A stretch of 64,000 nucleotides of DNA from Euwallacea fornicatus. Taxonomy: Eukaryota > Arthropoda > Insecta > Coleoptera > Curculionidae. The DNA is taken from contig NC_089569.1 of NCBI RefSeq assembly GCF_040115645.1, positions 1,116,001 through 1,180,000 of the forward strand, in the 5' to 3' direction. Below are positions 50,301-61,897 of this stretch, in pieces (positions within the stretch are counted from its first letter, which is position 1; every line of letters starts with the position of its first letter). Made by a program: the position numbers and the translations under genes. The notes beneath the pieces were generated by a model. The model worked only from the letters and a program-made list of their open reading frames with translations. It searched no databases and had not been told where the DNA came from.

Positions 50301-53300
50301 ATAATAAAGAAAAAGCCACTATCATCCTTCAAATTTTCTTTCGGTTTATTAAAAACCTAACAACCTCGAGAACTGAATAGGTCTGTGAGCTTGCAAATTT
50401 AATTCTCTTGCGAATAATAGCTTAAGCATTGTGTCCCAATCCTGCAGTGGTATCTGTTCCTTCACCAAATTGTCCAAAATTCGTAATTTTTATTAATATG
50501 AATTTTTTTTTAAGGAAACGAATTATACTCTATGATCAGGAGCCATATTGCAGAGCAATTTTCATAGGGTTATCGAGCGCAACGAAACGACACATTTGAG
50601 ATACTTTTCTAGACGATTACTCTACGCGTTCTCGAGATATCGGCATCCAAAGTTCGAAAAATAGCATTAAAGGATACCTCTTTGAAATCAAAGATCAATC
50701 TCATTATTAGTAGATATGATTATAACTTTGGTTGTTGTTCGATAAAATTGTTCCCAAACAGAGTAAATACTCGATTTATTAAATTTTCGTATTTTTAATA
50801 AGACGCAATTTTTTAACAGCTTTCGTTTATCATTTATTAGGCGATCTTGAAATGGTATCGGAAAACGTATTATTGCCCCCTCATTGTTACCAACAACGCT
50901 CTGCACTAACCTGATACGTCCCTGTTTACGTATTTATTGTAATTAGTACACATAGAGGAAGAAGGGCCGGATAAATCCTGTATAAACTCGGTCTGATGGT
51001 ACTTAACAACTTCAAGTGTTGCATAAAGATTGTGATCTAATAAGCGATAGCCATAAACACCATGTGTTAACCACTCTTAGTTCCAAAATTTGTGAAAATC
51101 GATGAAAGCGTTTATCGGTTATTTCGAATACTTTTTCAAATTATCTCTGAAAACTGATATTTATTTAAAAACTTTGCCGCCCTGTAGCGGCCAAATGAAG
51201 GCACATTGAATGTAGATAAGTTTAGTTAGAACGCCACACTTCTGGTTTGGGAATTTTTGGTCAAGCGTTCTACAGTCACTTCAAAGGCACACCCTGTATA
51301 CTCGATTTTAAAAAATGCTGGTTTCTTTAACTACATTTATTCAGACGTTTTTGACAGTTCCTCCTTTACTAATCACAAACTATAATAACTTCATTCTATT
51401 GTATCAAAAAATTGACTATTTTCCATTCATACTCACTAGTTTAAATACTATTGTGTGCGTACTTTATTCTTTTCTCACTTTTAGACTAAATTAGTTTACT
51501 ACTCGCTCTTAATTGAGACCCGAAAATAGTATCTTTTGGGTATACAACAATACTCAACTTATACATCAAACCTCGTACCTTTATATTGACCCACAAAACT
51601 TACTATTTTCGCCAATCTGTACTAACAGTTGTAGCTGGGGCACTGCAAAGCCGCTCGCCGACAAAGGGGACAGGGAAGTTTAATGAATGGAATCCATATA
51701 GTCTTTCAGACAATTACGAAAGACCTGTTAGTCCGATACCTTGGCTTGGAGGTATATAAATTCACTTTTTATTACACACGCATCATAACCGACGTTTTAT
51801 GTGCAGCGTGCATAATGCGGCCTTTATGATGCATATATGGTTACTAGGGAAACAATATTATAGTCAATTAAATTTAAACAATTTGATAATTATCTAAATG
51901 GAGGGTTCAGTCATTTATTTCTTTATCGTAAGTTTTTTAGTTAATTGTCGAGTCTAAATGTTGAAGGCACGTTAACTGATATAGTTTGAGATAATTTAGC
52001 GTTAATTATGAATGAACCTGGTGGTCGGTAGGTAATTGGAAAAAGTTGAAAAAAACTGTAGTAAGTCTGCCTAATAACGTATCTGAAATTTAAATGAGAC
52101 TGCTCATCGAGGAATTTTTGATAACACGTAGATCTTTCATTATATTTTAGGAAACAATACCTTTGATCGTGTAGAACGAGATGTTTCCCCTTCTTATAAC
52201 TGTCATCAAGGTAAATGAAATTTATTTTCTTACAAAGGTCGGCCTCACGTCATAGTTCTTTCTTAAACTTAGTATTGTATCACACGTAATGATCAGTATT
52301 ATTCGGCATGTGGTGCGATTACTTGAATAGGTACAACTTTAATTATATTTTAGGATACAATTATATTGATCGTGTACAGCAAGACGTTTCCCCTTGTAAC
52401 TCTTGTCGAGGTAAATAAAGTTAATTTTCATATACCAGGTAAACCGGTATGAAGTGAGCGTCAAGATGTAAATGTCTCGATATAGGGCATTTGTTGTAAA
52501 CAAACCATTTTTTTTGGTTTGCTTATGCTGATAATGGTTGCTGATATGCAAACTGACAACCATATTTAGTACAAATCAAGTCCTTGAACAAATAACAATA
52601 CATTATTTCATTGTGCCAAAAATGTCGAATTTTGTACCACAAAATGATGATTTGCGGAAAGCATTAATTTTTTTGAAGAAGTGTGTTGCAGAGTCGTGTC
52701 GAATGCTTGTCAAGGCATACGGTGATTATGCTTTATCAGAAGCAACATGCAAAAGATGGTTTCAACGATTCAGAAATAACAATTTTGATGTGCAAAATGA
52801 AGAACGTGGCAGACCACCAAAAGAGTCCGAAGACGCCGAACTGCAATCGATATTGGATGAAGAGGACACTTTAAGTGAAAAGCAAATGGCAGAAATGCTA
52901 AATGTTGCACAACGAACAATTTCTGATCGTTTAAAAGCTACGGGGAAGATCTAGAAGTGTGGAAAATGGGTGCCGCATGAGCTGAATGAAAGACAGATGG
53001 AGAACCGGAAAAACACCGGTGAAATTTTGCTTCAAAGGCACGAAAGAAAATCAGTTTTGCATTGAATTGTTACTGGAGATGAAAAATTGATTTATTTTCA
53101 AAATCCTTAACGGAAAAAATCATTGGTTGATTTGGGACAACCATCGACGTCGACTGCAAAACCTGATCGATTCGGCAAGAGGGCAATGCTGTGTGTTTGG
53201 TGGGATCAGAAAGGTGTGGTGCACCACGAGCTTTTAAAACCTGGTGGAACCGTTAACACTGTTCGCTACCGATAGCAATTGATTAATTTAAACAATGCAT

Positions 53301-56109
53301 TGATCGAAAAACGATCAGAATGACAAGGGCAGGAAATTTTGCTCCATGACACCTGCACGTAAAGCAAGCACCGGTTCAGGATACCATCAAAACACTTGGC
53401 TGGGAGTTGCTACCCCATCCTCCGTATTCACCAGACTTGGCTCCTTCGGACTACCATTTGTTGTCGTCGATGGGACACGCACTGGCCGAGCAGCACTTCG
53501 ATTCCTACGAAGAAATAGAAAATTGGGAGTCTAATTGATTTGATGCCAAAGAGGCACATTTCTATTAGCGTGGTATCCATGAATTGCCAGGAAGGTGGTC
53601 AAAATGTGTAGAAAGCAATGGTCAATATTTTGAACAGATTTTTTTTCTTTCCTTGTTAAAATTGGTGTTTTATTTTCACAAAATTGCGCTCATTTCATAC
53701 CTGCAGACCTGGTAAAGTTCAGCTTATGTATTTGGCGAACTTCATGCTGCATCACACATGGACGATCAGTTTTAGGTACCTTGCATGTGCAATGGTTTGG
53801 ATAGGTACATCTGTATCTATAATATTTTATGATAATAATTGCCTAAATGGTAATGAACTTGAAAGCACATTTGATATACTTTCCTGAAAATAAACTTGTT
53901 CGTTTCTTGCCTTTTCGTATGCATTTTAAATTAAACGCAAAAGTCGCCGAATCAAATCTAGTTGTTGCTTGGGTACGTTACCGGTCATAACCAGCAATGT
54001 ATTTAATGCATCTAGGGTGTTGGCTGTTGAAATCGCAACGCATTGAGCTTTGCCCTATCATTTTCCCTGATATATAAATAAACGCAAGCATGTATCTTAC
54101 ATAATAACATATGCCACTAACAATATTCTAATTTTCTATAACAATACTAATTTTTTGCGCTGCGAAAGGATATTACAGTTTCATACCTGAATACATTTTG
54201 GAAGACGGTACGTTGGCTTTATTGTATTGTGCCAAAATAGAGCAGTATTCCCCTACGCAATTTCTCAATAGTAAAATTATGTAGAGCGAGCCCCACCAAG
54301 ACCCCCACTACCTTACGACGGTGCTCCAATGCGTCCTCCGCCACCACCAGAAACGGACGACGAAGATGAAGTATTCAAACATGCCCCGAGTGCCAGTCAA
54401 CCCATTATGGTATGCTTGTAACTCGTTAGCTAAGCTAATCATTCAAAATATGACAATTTAAATAGGTTGCTGCCCATAACTTGCATAGAGAAATGCAGCA
54501 ATGGTCAGCCAAAGATAACGAACTTATTGCTGCTGCCCAGAGAATGGCCAAGTTAATGGCCAGACTTTCTGAGTTAGTTCATAACGATGACAAAGGTAAT
54601 TTTCGAAAGGTGCTAAATTCAAAGCATTGAGATCAGGTCGGGTCATACAGGAAAATTTTGTTAAAGGAAATTTTAATTTTTGTCGTGTTTTTGGTAAAAT
54701 TCATGTTTTACGTTGTTTTTTTTTTTAATTAGGATTAATTTTTGTTTTTAAGTATTAAACACGTGGAGGGTGGAAGAGAGCAAGGGGAGTTTGAAAATGA
54801 GTAATTAGTCTTACACCCTTCTCGTCAAAAGGGTTTCAACTGCAAAGTTTGAATCCAGTTTTTAAATTAAATTAAATTATAAATTATTTTATTTAATTAG
54901 AAGTATTTATTTTATTAGTTAGACACATACTGGTTTTGTCCAGGTTCCAAAAGGGAGTTGATAGCAACTGCGAAAGCTATTGCAGACGCCAGCGCTGATG
55001 TTACAAGGATAGCGAAGCAGCTAGCTAGGGAATGTACAGACAAAAGGATCAGGACTAATCTTTTACAGGTGTGTGAAAGGATTCCCACCATAGCCACTCA
55101 ACTGAAGATTCTTAGCACGGTTAAGGCAACGATGTTGGGTTCTCAAGGTAAATATATTATATTTCAGGAGGCGTTAATGGTAATGCCGTTAATTTCTGTA
55201 AAAAAAATCCCTTGTGACGTCAGGGAAACGCTAAGAAGTGAAGAAAAATCGCTATCTACACTATTCAGACACTTTTTCATGTGCCCAAATTATTCATCTT
55301 GCACACAAAGCTCACATTACTCCTATAAAGCGGTTTATTACTGCACTTTTGCATTTCACTACAGCAGCTGTAACATAAGTGTTTGCTTTATTTCATTGCT
55401 TTGTCGTACAGGGAAAATGGTCAAAGGTAAGCACGACAACCACCATGTGATTCTTGTATATGCGCTAGTGCTGTTTCTTCAATATCCTACTAAACCACTA
55501 CTAAACTGTATGTAAAGCAATTCGGGTGAAGGCTAGCCACCAAAGTCTTCAGACAACTGTTCTCCATTGAACTGTTTATGAGTTAGCTCAGTTTCAAAAA
55601 TATTTCGTGCGCCAGTTAATTGTTAACTGACAGCCGCCGCTTCTTAACTGGACATTGAAGAACCAGCTCTTAGATGTACTCGTTTAAGACATTTTTTCAA
55701 CGTTCTTTCCTATGTCTGAGCTGTATAGACATTGCTATGTTTTTGTTGTTTTCAACGTCGACAATCTTAAATCAATTTGCACGAACCTTGAAACGTTTAA
55801 AGTTCATTTGATTGAAGTTTAAATTTAAAGCCTGCACGAATCATTTCGTATTGTGGCAATTTTCGAAAAAAATCGGGAGATCTTTGATTGCGGGGGTCAA
55901 GTGAAATCCGAATAAAATATTTTTATCTTGAATTAGGTTCGGAAGAAGACAGAGAGGCCACCGAAATGCTCGAAGGCAACGCCCAAAACTTGATGCAGAG
56001 CGTCAAAGAAACGGTGAGAGCGGCCGAAGGAGCGAGCGTGAAAATTCACGCCCAAACGCACGGCCGTTTACGGTGGGTGCGCAGGCAACCATGGTATGCC
56101 TATGCATAA
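41394..56109 (+). CDS. Vinc: Vinculin
   Basis: Actin-binding adaptor of integrin and cadherin junctions. Constitutive exons: 41394-41450, 42738-42845, 42913-43095, 43163-43366, 44253-44434, 44481-44598, 44658-44737, 44793-44920, 44978-45080, 45590-45686, 45768-45907, 46578-46801, 47219-47452, 47893-48090, 48147-48238, 48455-48542, 54285-54409, 54466-54595, 54944-55147, 55937-56109; 955 residues, close to fly vinculin. It opens MPVFHTKTIESILEPVAQQ, the vinculin N-terminus. The head (D1-D4 helical bundles) includes DESEVRKIIRECHRVLDYLA and the repeat-type segments DLCAQGKGNTPQA and LRQDGKGASPQA. The linker is proline-rich (ERAPPRPPLPYDG, MRPPPPPETDDEDE). The tail has CTDKRIRTNLLQVCERIPT, NAQNLMQSVKETVRAAEGAS and ends LRWVRRQPWYAYA. 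Optional mini-exons are listed separately. One intron (45081-45589) uses a GC donor. Confidence 0.96.
45081..45589 (+). other. Vinc: GC-AG intron of vinculin
   Basis: Exon 9 must end at 45080 (GGCAG/GCAAGAAAA) to keep frame with the next exon, which starts after TTATTTAG at 45590 and reads on as LEQARKWLSNPG. The donor is therefore GC, in the favourable GCAAG context known for this minor class of U2 introns. No GT donor nearby preserves frame and protein alignment. Confidence 0.8.
48748..48780 (+). other. Vinc: Vinculin candidate mini-exon A (33 nt)
   Basis: A good acceptor (TTTTTCAG) and donor (GTAGATAG) bound 33 bases, phase 1 on both sides, with no stop. It would add ESPSNTYHVEK plus a shared Gly to the linker after exon 16. 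Lower certainty because the donor is not ideal. Confidence 0.45.
48927..49238. repeat. Short inverted repeat in vinculin intron
   Basis: The left part (from about 48927: TTAATATGCCTCCGACAAA, later GAAGTGGACGGAGTCGGT) pairs with the right part in reverse complement (TTCAATATGTCTCCGACAAA, later GAAGTGGGCGGAGCCAGT, ending about 49238). Arms of about 80-90 bp with a spacer of roughly 140 bp. A possible small foldback element. A related GCCGCCCACTTTC segment lies near 49888. Confidence 0.55.
51710..51751 (+). other. Vinc: Vinculin candidate mini-exon B (42 nt)
   Basis: Bounded by TCTTTCAG and GTATATAA, phase 1-1, open, 42 bases. It would add DNYERPVSPIPWLG to the linker. The VSP motif is shared with mini-exons C and D, which supports a common origin. 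Confidence 0.5.
52151..52210 (+). other. Vinc: Vinculin mini-exon C (60 nt)
   Basis: Bounded by TTATATTTTAG and GTAAATGAAA, phase 1-1, open, 60 bases. Encodes GNNTFDRVERDVSPSYNCHQ. It is highly similar to mini-exon D, including both flanking intron edges, which argues for selection or recent duplication of an exon rather than chance. Confidence 0.65.
52354..52410 (+). other. Vinc: Vinculin mini-exon D (57 nt)
   Basis: Bounded by TTATATTTTAG and GTAAATAAAG, phase 1-1, open, 57 bases. Encodes GYNYIDRVQQDVSPCNSCR. It shares TTGATCGTGTA and GTTTCCCCTT with mini-exon C about 200 bp upstream. Differences relative to C keep the frame open. The mariner at 52435 begins 24 bp beyond this donor. Confidence 0.65.
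52435..53712 (+). mobile_element. Mariner transposon in vinculin intron, inactive
   Basis: A 1,278-bp element between TA dinucleotides at 52433-52434 and 53713-53714. The left end reads CCAGGTAAACCGGTATGAAG and the right end, reversed, CCAGGTCTGCAGGTATGAAA, both followed by TGAGCG; they match except at about six positions. It lies in the sense orientation of vinculin. The ends differ from those of the mariner at 4609, so the two represent different lineages. Confidence 0.92.
52622..53640 (+). pseudogene. Mariner transposase, multiple stops
   Basis: The first 111 codons are open from the ATG at 52622: an N-terminal region with FLKKCVAESCRMLVKAYG, then CKRWFQRFRNNNFDV, the hinge ERGRPP and a second helix-turn-helix (MAEMLNVAQRTISDRLKATG). 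A stop follows at 52954, then recognisable WVPHELNERQMENR, VTGDEKLIYF (first catalytic Asp), ILLHD (second Asp) and, in another frame, PPYSPDLAPSDYHL (third Asp). At least five stops and a frame change show it is dead. A mori-type mariner by appearance. Confidence 0.92.
54169..54207 (+). other. Vinc: Vinculin candidate mini-exon E (39 nt)
   Basis: Lies 77 bp before the constitutive proline-rich exon. Bounded by a weaker acceptor (GCGCTGCGAAAG) and donor GTACGTTG, phase 1-1, open, 39 bases. Would add GYYSFIPEYILED. Its GY.Y/F start resembles mini-exon D. Confidence 0.45.
55412..55426 (+). other. Vinc: Vinculin candidate 15-nt micro-exon
   Basis: In the last intron, TTGTCGTACAG and GTAAGCACG bound a 15-base segment of phase 1-1 that would insert GKMVK between MLGSQ and GSEEDREATEML in the tail. 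Both splice sites are good, but such a short stretch could arise by chance. Confidence 0.35.
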
Positions 56110-59100
56110 GTTCAATGGTTTTTCTCGTGTTCAACCAATCCACGTTCAGTATTGTGCTAGAAAGCGACCCGGTAGCGGCACGTTCTAGAGTAATACTGGT
56201 GACCTCAATTGTTGAAGTGGATTTTAGTTTAATTAAACTGCGTTCGATAACACAGTTTGATTGTTTCGAAAATATAAACAGATGTTGCATGAAATTGTCC
56301 ACCAAATAATGCTTGAAAAACAAATTTATGTAACTTAAATGAATGTTGTATAGCCCGACTTATTCGCAATCGATCATTATTGTGTTCACGTTTTATCTAA
56401 CTTGTTGTATTTGTTAAATTATTTGTGTATGTCAATTATTTTCTGGTTAGGTGTGGTAACAGTGTTTAGATAGGCATATAAAACGAATTTACTAACGTTA
56501 ATAAACATTATTCAGTTCTCAACAATTATAGGCGTTAAACATTTTTTTATTTTTTTAAATGGTCAAAGTTTTTTATAAACTCATCGGTTTGTGGAGGAGA
56601 CTTTACACACAGTAGAAAACAGGGTGATAAAAAATAGAAGTGCACTTTCAATGCCATATCCCTTATAGATTACATTTAGGAACTGGCGACCTGTAAAAGA
56701 GCTGGTTCCAACATTGATAACGAAATTTAAGTCATATTTTACATAAGTAATATTGTTGCTATTCTATTTTCCGCATTTGTGGGGTAAGCCATAATATGCG
56801 TGCTATACCACTCAGTTTAAATCTGGACGATTCAGCCGGTCTCTACAGTTCACTCGATTTTTCAATTTTACTTCCTTATCTCCAGTCTTTGTTTAAAATA
56901 ACTGTGCTTGAGAAAACCCTACTTTATATCCAATTTAAACTTATATTTGTTACAGTGAAATAATTGCGAAACATAAAAGTAAGCACAATTTTAAGATCTC
57001 AAGCTCTCGTTACTTTCTACTTTCAGCCGTTATATAAAGCTCGATCTTGTTATTAGAATCTTCCTTGCTGCTTTCAAATATCGAAATCTTGCCATGTAAC
57101 TGCCGAGTGCCTAATCCATACTGATACTTTGGATAATTGTTACTTAAATGTTATAAGTCGATTTCAAGTGTCCTTAGTGCAATATTTCAGTATCGGTTGT
57201 AATGATTCTGGTGCAGCTTACATTCTAGTCATTTCGACTTAAAATTGCGGATTGCCTTAAAATTATTGGTGATATATGACACGAAATTTATATAAGCGTA
57301 GTTAAGTAGTAGGTGGTTAAGGCTTTTCAGTTTCTCCCACTTTCAATGTCTAACTGTATTCGGGCAAATTCCGCAGCTTCCCGTTCACCAAGCTCGAACG
57401 GTGACCTGTTATTATTGAAACTCGATATTCACAAATTGGTACAGAAGTTTTTCCTAATCCAATTATAACGCAAGTTCAGACAACGATCGTCGAAATATCT
57501 TGAAAACCGTTAGATCTTGATTGGCTTCAAAAGCTGAATTGAATGGTTGTGTAATTCCATTATTACCGTGTTCTATCAGGCATTGGTATAGTAGAATTAA
57601 GGGAGAAATCCGCCTTTGAAAGTGATCTATAGACTTGCCTTTGCCAAGATAATCTGTACCTATAGCTTAAAATACATAGTTATTTTTATAAGCTTTTTAT
57701 AGCAACGCCCCTATATGCATTGTAGAATGTGCAATAGTGCCAAACCTTTCCGATATTGTATTTATACTATTTTAATTATTGTATAAGGTTGTATTAAATT
57801 TCTGTAAGTGTTAAAGGTACATCCACATTTATGATAGAAAGTTTCATGAAGCGTGTCAAAATCCCTGTTTGAAGGTAGTACGTACCATTAAAACTAACGT
57901 TATATGGAAGCTTCAGTTTTGTTGGCAAATCTTACAGTCATATTCACCCTTATTCGCCAAGCAATAAAATGTTATACCTGTGTATTACATGATTTTATGA
58001 ATACTTTACGTATAAGTTTGTGTATATTAATATTCTGTATCGTATTCTAACAGGTCTATTTTTACAATGAATTTTATTTTTTAACTTGTTCATATTTTGT
58101 TCTGTGGAATGAACTTTACATAACAGAATTAATAAATTCAAGTGATGAAAGCTCTGTATAATTTTATTTTGGCCGTCGTCGAATAGGAAAGAGATTTGGG
58201 CACAAACGTGCGGCAAGGTACGTTTCCTGCACGCTTCCAGTTCAAGTTGTAGGTCGGTAAATTTTCTCATTTTTTACAAAAAAGTTGAGGTAAGTCAGCA
58301 TCATGTGGTGGGAAAATTGTTTACATTTCGTTTTTGAAATTCTCAAAAGTATTAGATACAGAACGCGTTACATTCGTGAAATTTTTGTATCAACTCTATT
58401 AAAAAAAAATCAATGAAAACGTTTCAAATGAAATTTATGCTCACCAATCACTGAAGCGTTTGTGCGCAAAACAATGCAGAACGCATGTGCAAGGTGTATA
58501 CAAGGTGATTCGCGGAATTCTTTCGTTAGAGGATTTAAATTTCCCAAAAATGTATTTGGATGACGATTGGTTACCGGCCACAATCGTCTACTGGAAGTTT
58601 CGTTCAGCAATGTGACGTCAGTTATCAAAATACCCCATTAGTGACTTCCGTCGGTATCCACGTGCGTACAAATAACAGCAGCTTACGTGTTATTTGAACT
58701 GAGACTAGTCATTCCTGATTCCTATGAAAATTAGCTTGATGTTAAAAAGAGTAGCTTAGTAATTATTAAGCTATTGGTAGGATCACTATGCTTTCTATAT
58801 TTATATATAATTTTCTTCTTTTTTTAAATTCAATTTTCATCGTCACGTTAATATTTATTTAACAATGTTCAATGTTCAAAAACTTAACAAGGTGCGCATA
58901 TAAAAAATATAAATAGAGGTGTCGAGTGTCACTTAATCCATCCACTAGAGAATTAAATGATAACACGCAGCAAAATGATAATTCAAATTCAAAATTTTAT
59001 TATATTACTTTTAATCCAATAACATCTGTACGTGAATATTATTTCCAAGCAGTTGTAACACGTTTAAAACCAGTGTAAAAAATACGATAATTTGTAGGCA

Positions 59101-59457
59101 CTACTTACTGTCACCAATTAAATTCCCTTTATTCGGTTTATTTAAGTTGTCTTAAATATTGAATATATAAATTAAACGAATGCAAAACCCTAATAATTTA
59201 CAATTACACGTGAAATACTTGAAAGGAAATATTTGACTATTCTCATGGCTTTACATGGAAAAATTAACAAAAATTACATACATCTATTAGCAAAACAAGT
59301 GGTAGTATGTTCCGGGTTGGCAGATAGTGCAATTTTTGCGCTCCGTTGGTGTGCAAACCCAAAACAACGTACCTGCCACAAAAACAAAAATGGTACTATC
59401 GGCGAACCGGGGAACATGTGACAATAAAATGAGTAACGGACATCGAGTGTTAGGAAT
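56110..59457. other. Vinculin 3' region and intergenic
   Basis: No further gene supported. AATAAA signals on the plus strand at 56500-56505 and 57963-57968 are possible vinculin poly(A) sites, so part of this is probably 3' untranslated. On the minus strand AATAAA at 59128-59133 could serve the thioredoxin gene. A TATACAAGGTGATTCGCGG repeat-end motif occurs near 58500. Confidence 0.45.
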
Positions 59458-61897
59458 TTACTTATTTTCCAAAATGCTGTTCTTCAACTTCTCGTAATTG
59501 GCGCCCGAAAAGGTTAAAACGACGCTCTTGTTCTTAATAAATACGAACGTGGGCATGGACGAAATGTTGTAATCCATGGCGATTTCTTCGCATTCATCTA
59601 CGTCAACCTGAAAAGAAAAACAGTAATAAGTTTACATCTACGAAATAGTACTTTTCGTATATAGGGATAAAGATGAAGTGAAAAACGAAATGCTTTATGG
59701 ATCGACGCGCCCTCCTAATCTAACGCCCCAAGTGCACAGGTTAACCTTGTACAAAAGAAATCCTTGTTAAACTTTGCATGTAATGGCGTAAAAATAATTG
59801 CAAGAGAAGGAGTTTTCAAGAGAAACGTTCGTTTTACTTGTAATTCGAAATTAACAAATAAAAAAAATAAATAATTGCAGTATTTTTATGTGGTTCATTC
59901 CATCAGTAGGCCGATTCGAAAACGTCTCCCTTAGGGAATAGCGGTTATCATAAAAATCGCGTATGATAACATTATGCCCGTTTTTAGTCTAACGACCGGT
60001 CGTAAATTTCATATAATTATCGCAATGATCAGCCATTATTGGACAAGCAAGTTCATCATGGTTATATAAAGTAAATAGAGCATTAAGTGGGTACTTCACG
60101 TAATACTCGAGATTCCAGAGCATTCCAAATATTATTAATACTTCAGGCTACAGCAGTAATAATCGTTGTAATAAATAATACCTCCATACGCGATAACCAA
60201 CACATGTTCCTACTATAAGTCGATTTCGGTAATGTTTGTATACCGTCTTCATTACGGAACTCCCCACATATTACGATGCAAGTTTCGAAATGGATTTTTG
60301 TTGTGACAAGATTGATTTTAGGTTAATTCGGAACGTTTACAATTCCGTAAAACTTGAAACTGCGGGTGGTTTTAAGAAAAAAAAGTTTAAATGAGCACGG
60401 GTCCGTTTACGTTTCCTATCTGAAATACTGGGTGTTAAACTTCTTTGATTTCACTTTTTCCTAATAGGTCCGCTGCGGCATGGAATATTTTTATGTAAAT
60501 TTGGGAGCGTGAAATAGGTGTAAAGGCACACCTTTTAAGGGAAAACCCGTGTTTTTGACATTATCAGCGGCGCCTCCACTGATATGATCCTGAACATTTT
60601 AAACAGGAAATATGATCTCTGTAATTTTAAATATCAACTATGAACCAGGACTAACCTGAATTAAGAAGCCGTTTTTCCTTAAAAAAAAAAACCTACATTA
60701 TTCATTTTTAAACAGTCGTATTTTTATTCCTGGAATATTCCATTGCTTGAGGAATTTGTCTTGGCTCAAAATTTGTCTCGGCTAATTAAAATTTCCTCAC
60801 ATTTGGAAGAAACCGCATGAGTAAATGAGGAACGAGCAGAGGTATATTTAAAATTATTGCAAACCTATATTTCCTAAGCGATCGCCGAACCTAAATCTAA
60901 GCATGCCTTTGACTGTACGCTCTAAATTCTGCTTTGGTTTTCAAAAGTTCTCCTCGACGAGCACCGGTTCACTGATACAAATCACCATTTTTGATAATCA
61001 AGGTAGAAGCGACCTTGAGCAATGATGCGAGAAACGTAGATCGCAACTGGTAATAACTTCAAAAGGTACTATGAGACCTAAGAAAATCCGCAATGAAACC
61101 TGTAAACCAAGCATGCACCATTATCAAAAAGTGAATAGTAAATTATTTCCCACTTAATGCTATTGCACAATACTGTCCTACTGAGATCTGGCACGATCGT
61201 GCCATCAATTTATCATTTTCATTAGCCGTGAAACGAAAAGAACGGGCGCACCCAGCGTTACTCGGATACATTGTGTGGGGGAGCATTCGACCCCCCGATC
61301 TTAGGGAAGTAAAGAAGTACTGCTAAGACTTGTGCATAATGGTAATGAAGGAGGGTGGAATACCCCCGTTCAAACGATTTTCTGACATATAGCAGGAACG
61401 TTGTTGTAACCAAAGATTTCGCAGGAAATAATGTTAGTTGAGAATGAGTTAGCAAAAAACCTAAAACTTCCAAAAGTACCACAGTGTCCGAATATTAATG
61501 CGAGCCACTGCATGTAGCCACTGATAGCAAAATTTATGAATTCGTGGTGTATCCAAAACCTTCAATCAGAATTAGTTAACAAATCAATGCAGCCACCGAA
61601 TAGCACATGACGAATAAGGTGATACGACAGTATACCTCTATATATAAAAATGATTTCATTAAACTGGGCATGAGTCACGGAAATTCTTTATACAAGTTTG
61701 CTAATATTTTCCGGAAACCTTCAGAATAATTCACGTTTCAGAGTCATTTTTACCTTTAGAATGTGAATATCGGGATATTCCTTAGCCAGCTCATCTAGTT
61801 TCGGTCCGATTATTTTGCAAGGCCCGCACCAGGTAGCAAAGAAATCGATGACGACCAACTGGTTTCCAGCATCAGAGAGTTTTGATTGCAAATCATC
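59458..61897 (-). CDS. Thioredoxin (last two exons)
   Basis: Cytosolic disulfide reductase. Exons on the minus strand: 61897-61754 (48 codons, starting DDLQSKL) and 59607-59458 (50 codons with stop), separated by a 2.1-kb intron; both junctions are phase 0. Seen: VVIDFFATWCGPCK with the active-site WCGPC, the conserved VDVDECEEIA, then the cis-proline segment SSMPTFVFIKNK and GANYEKLKNSI. No signal or transit peptide is visible in these exons. Classical thioredoxins are about 105 residues, so only some 8 N-terminal residues are missing, which fits a short first exon. That exon could not be found between 61898 and 64000 and may lie outside the window. Length and motif fit insect thioredoxin-2. 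Confidence 0.93.
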
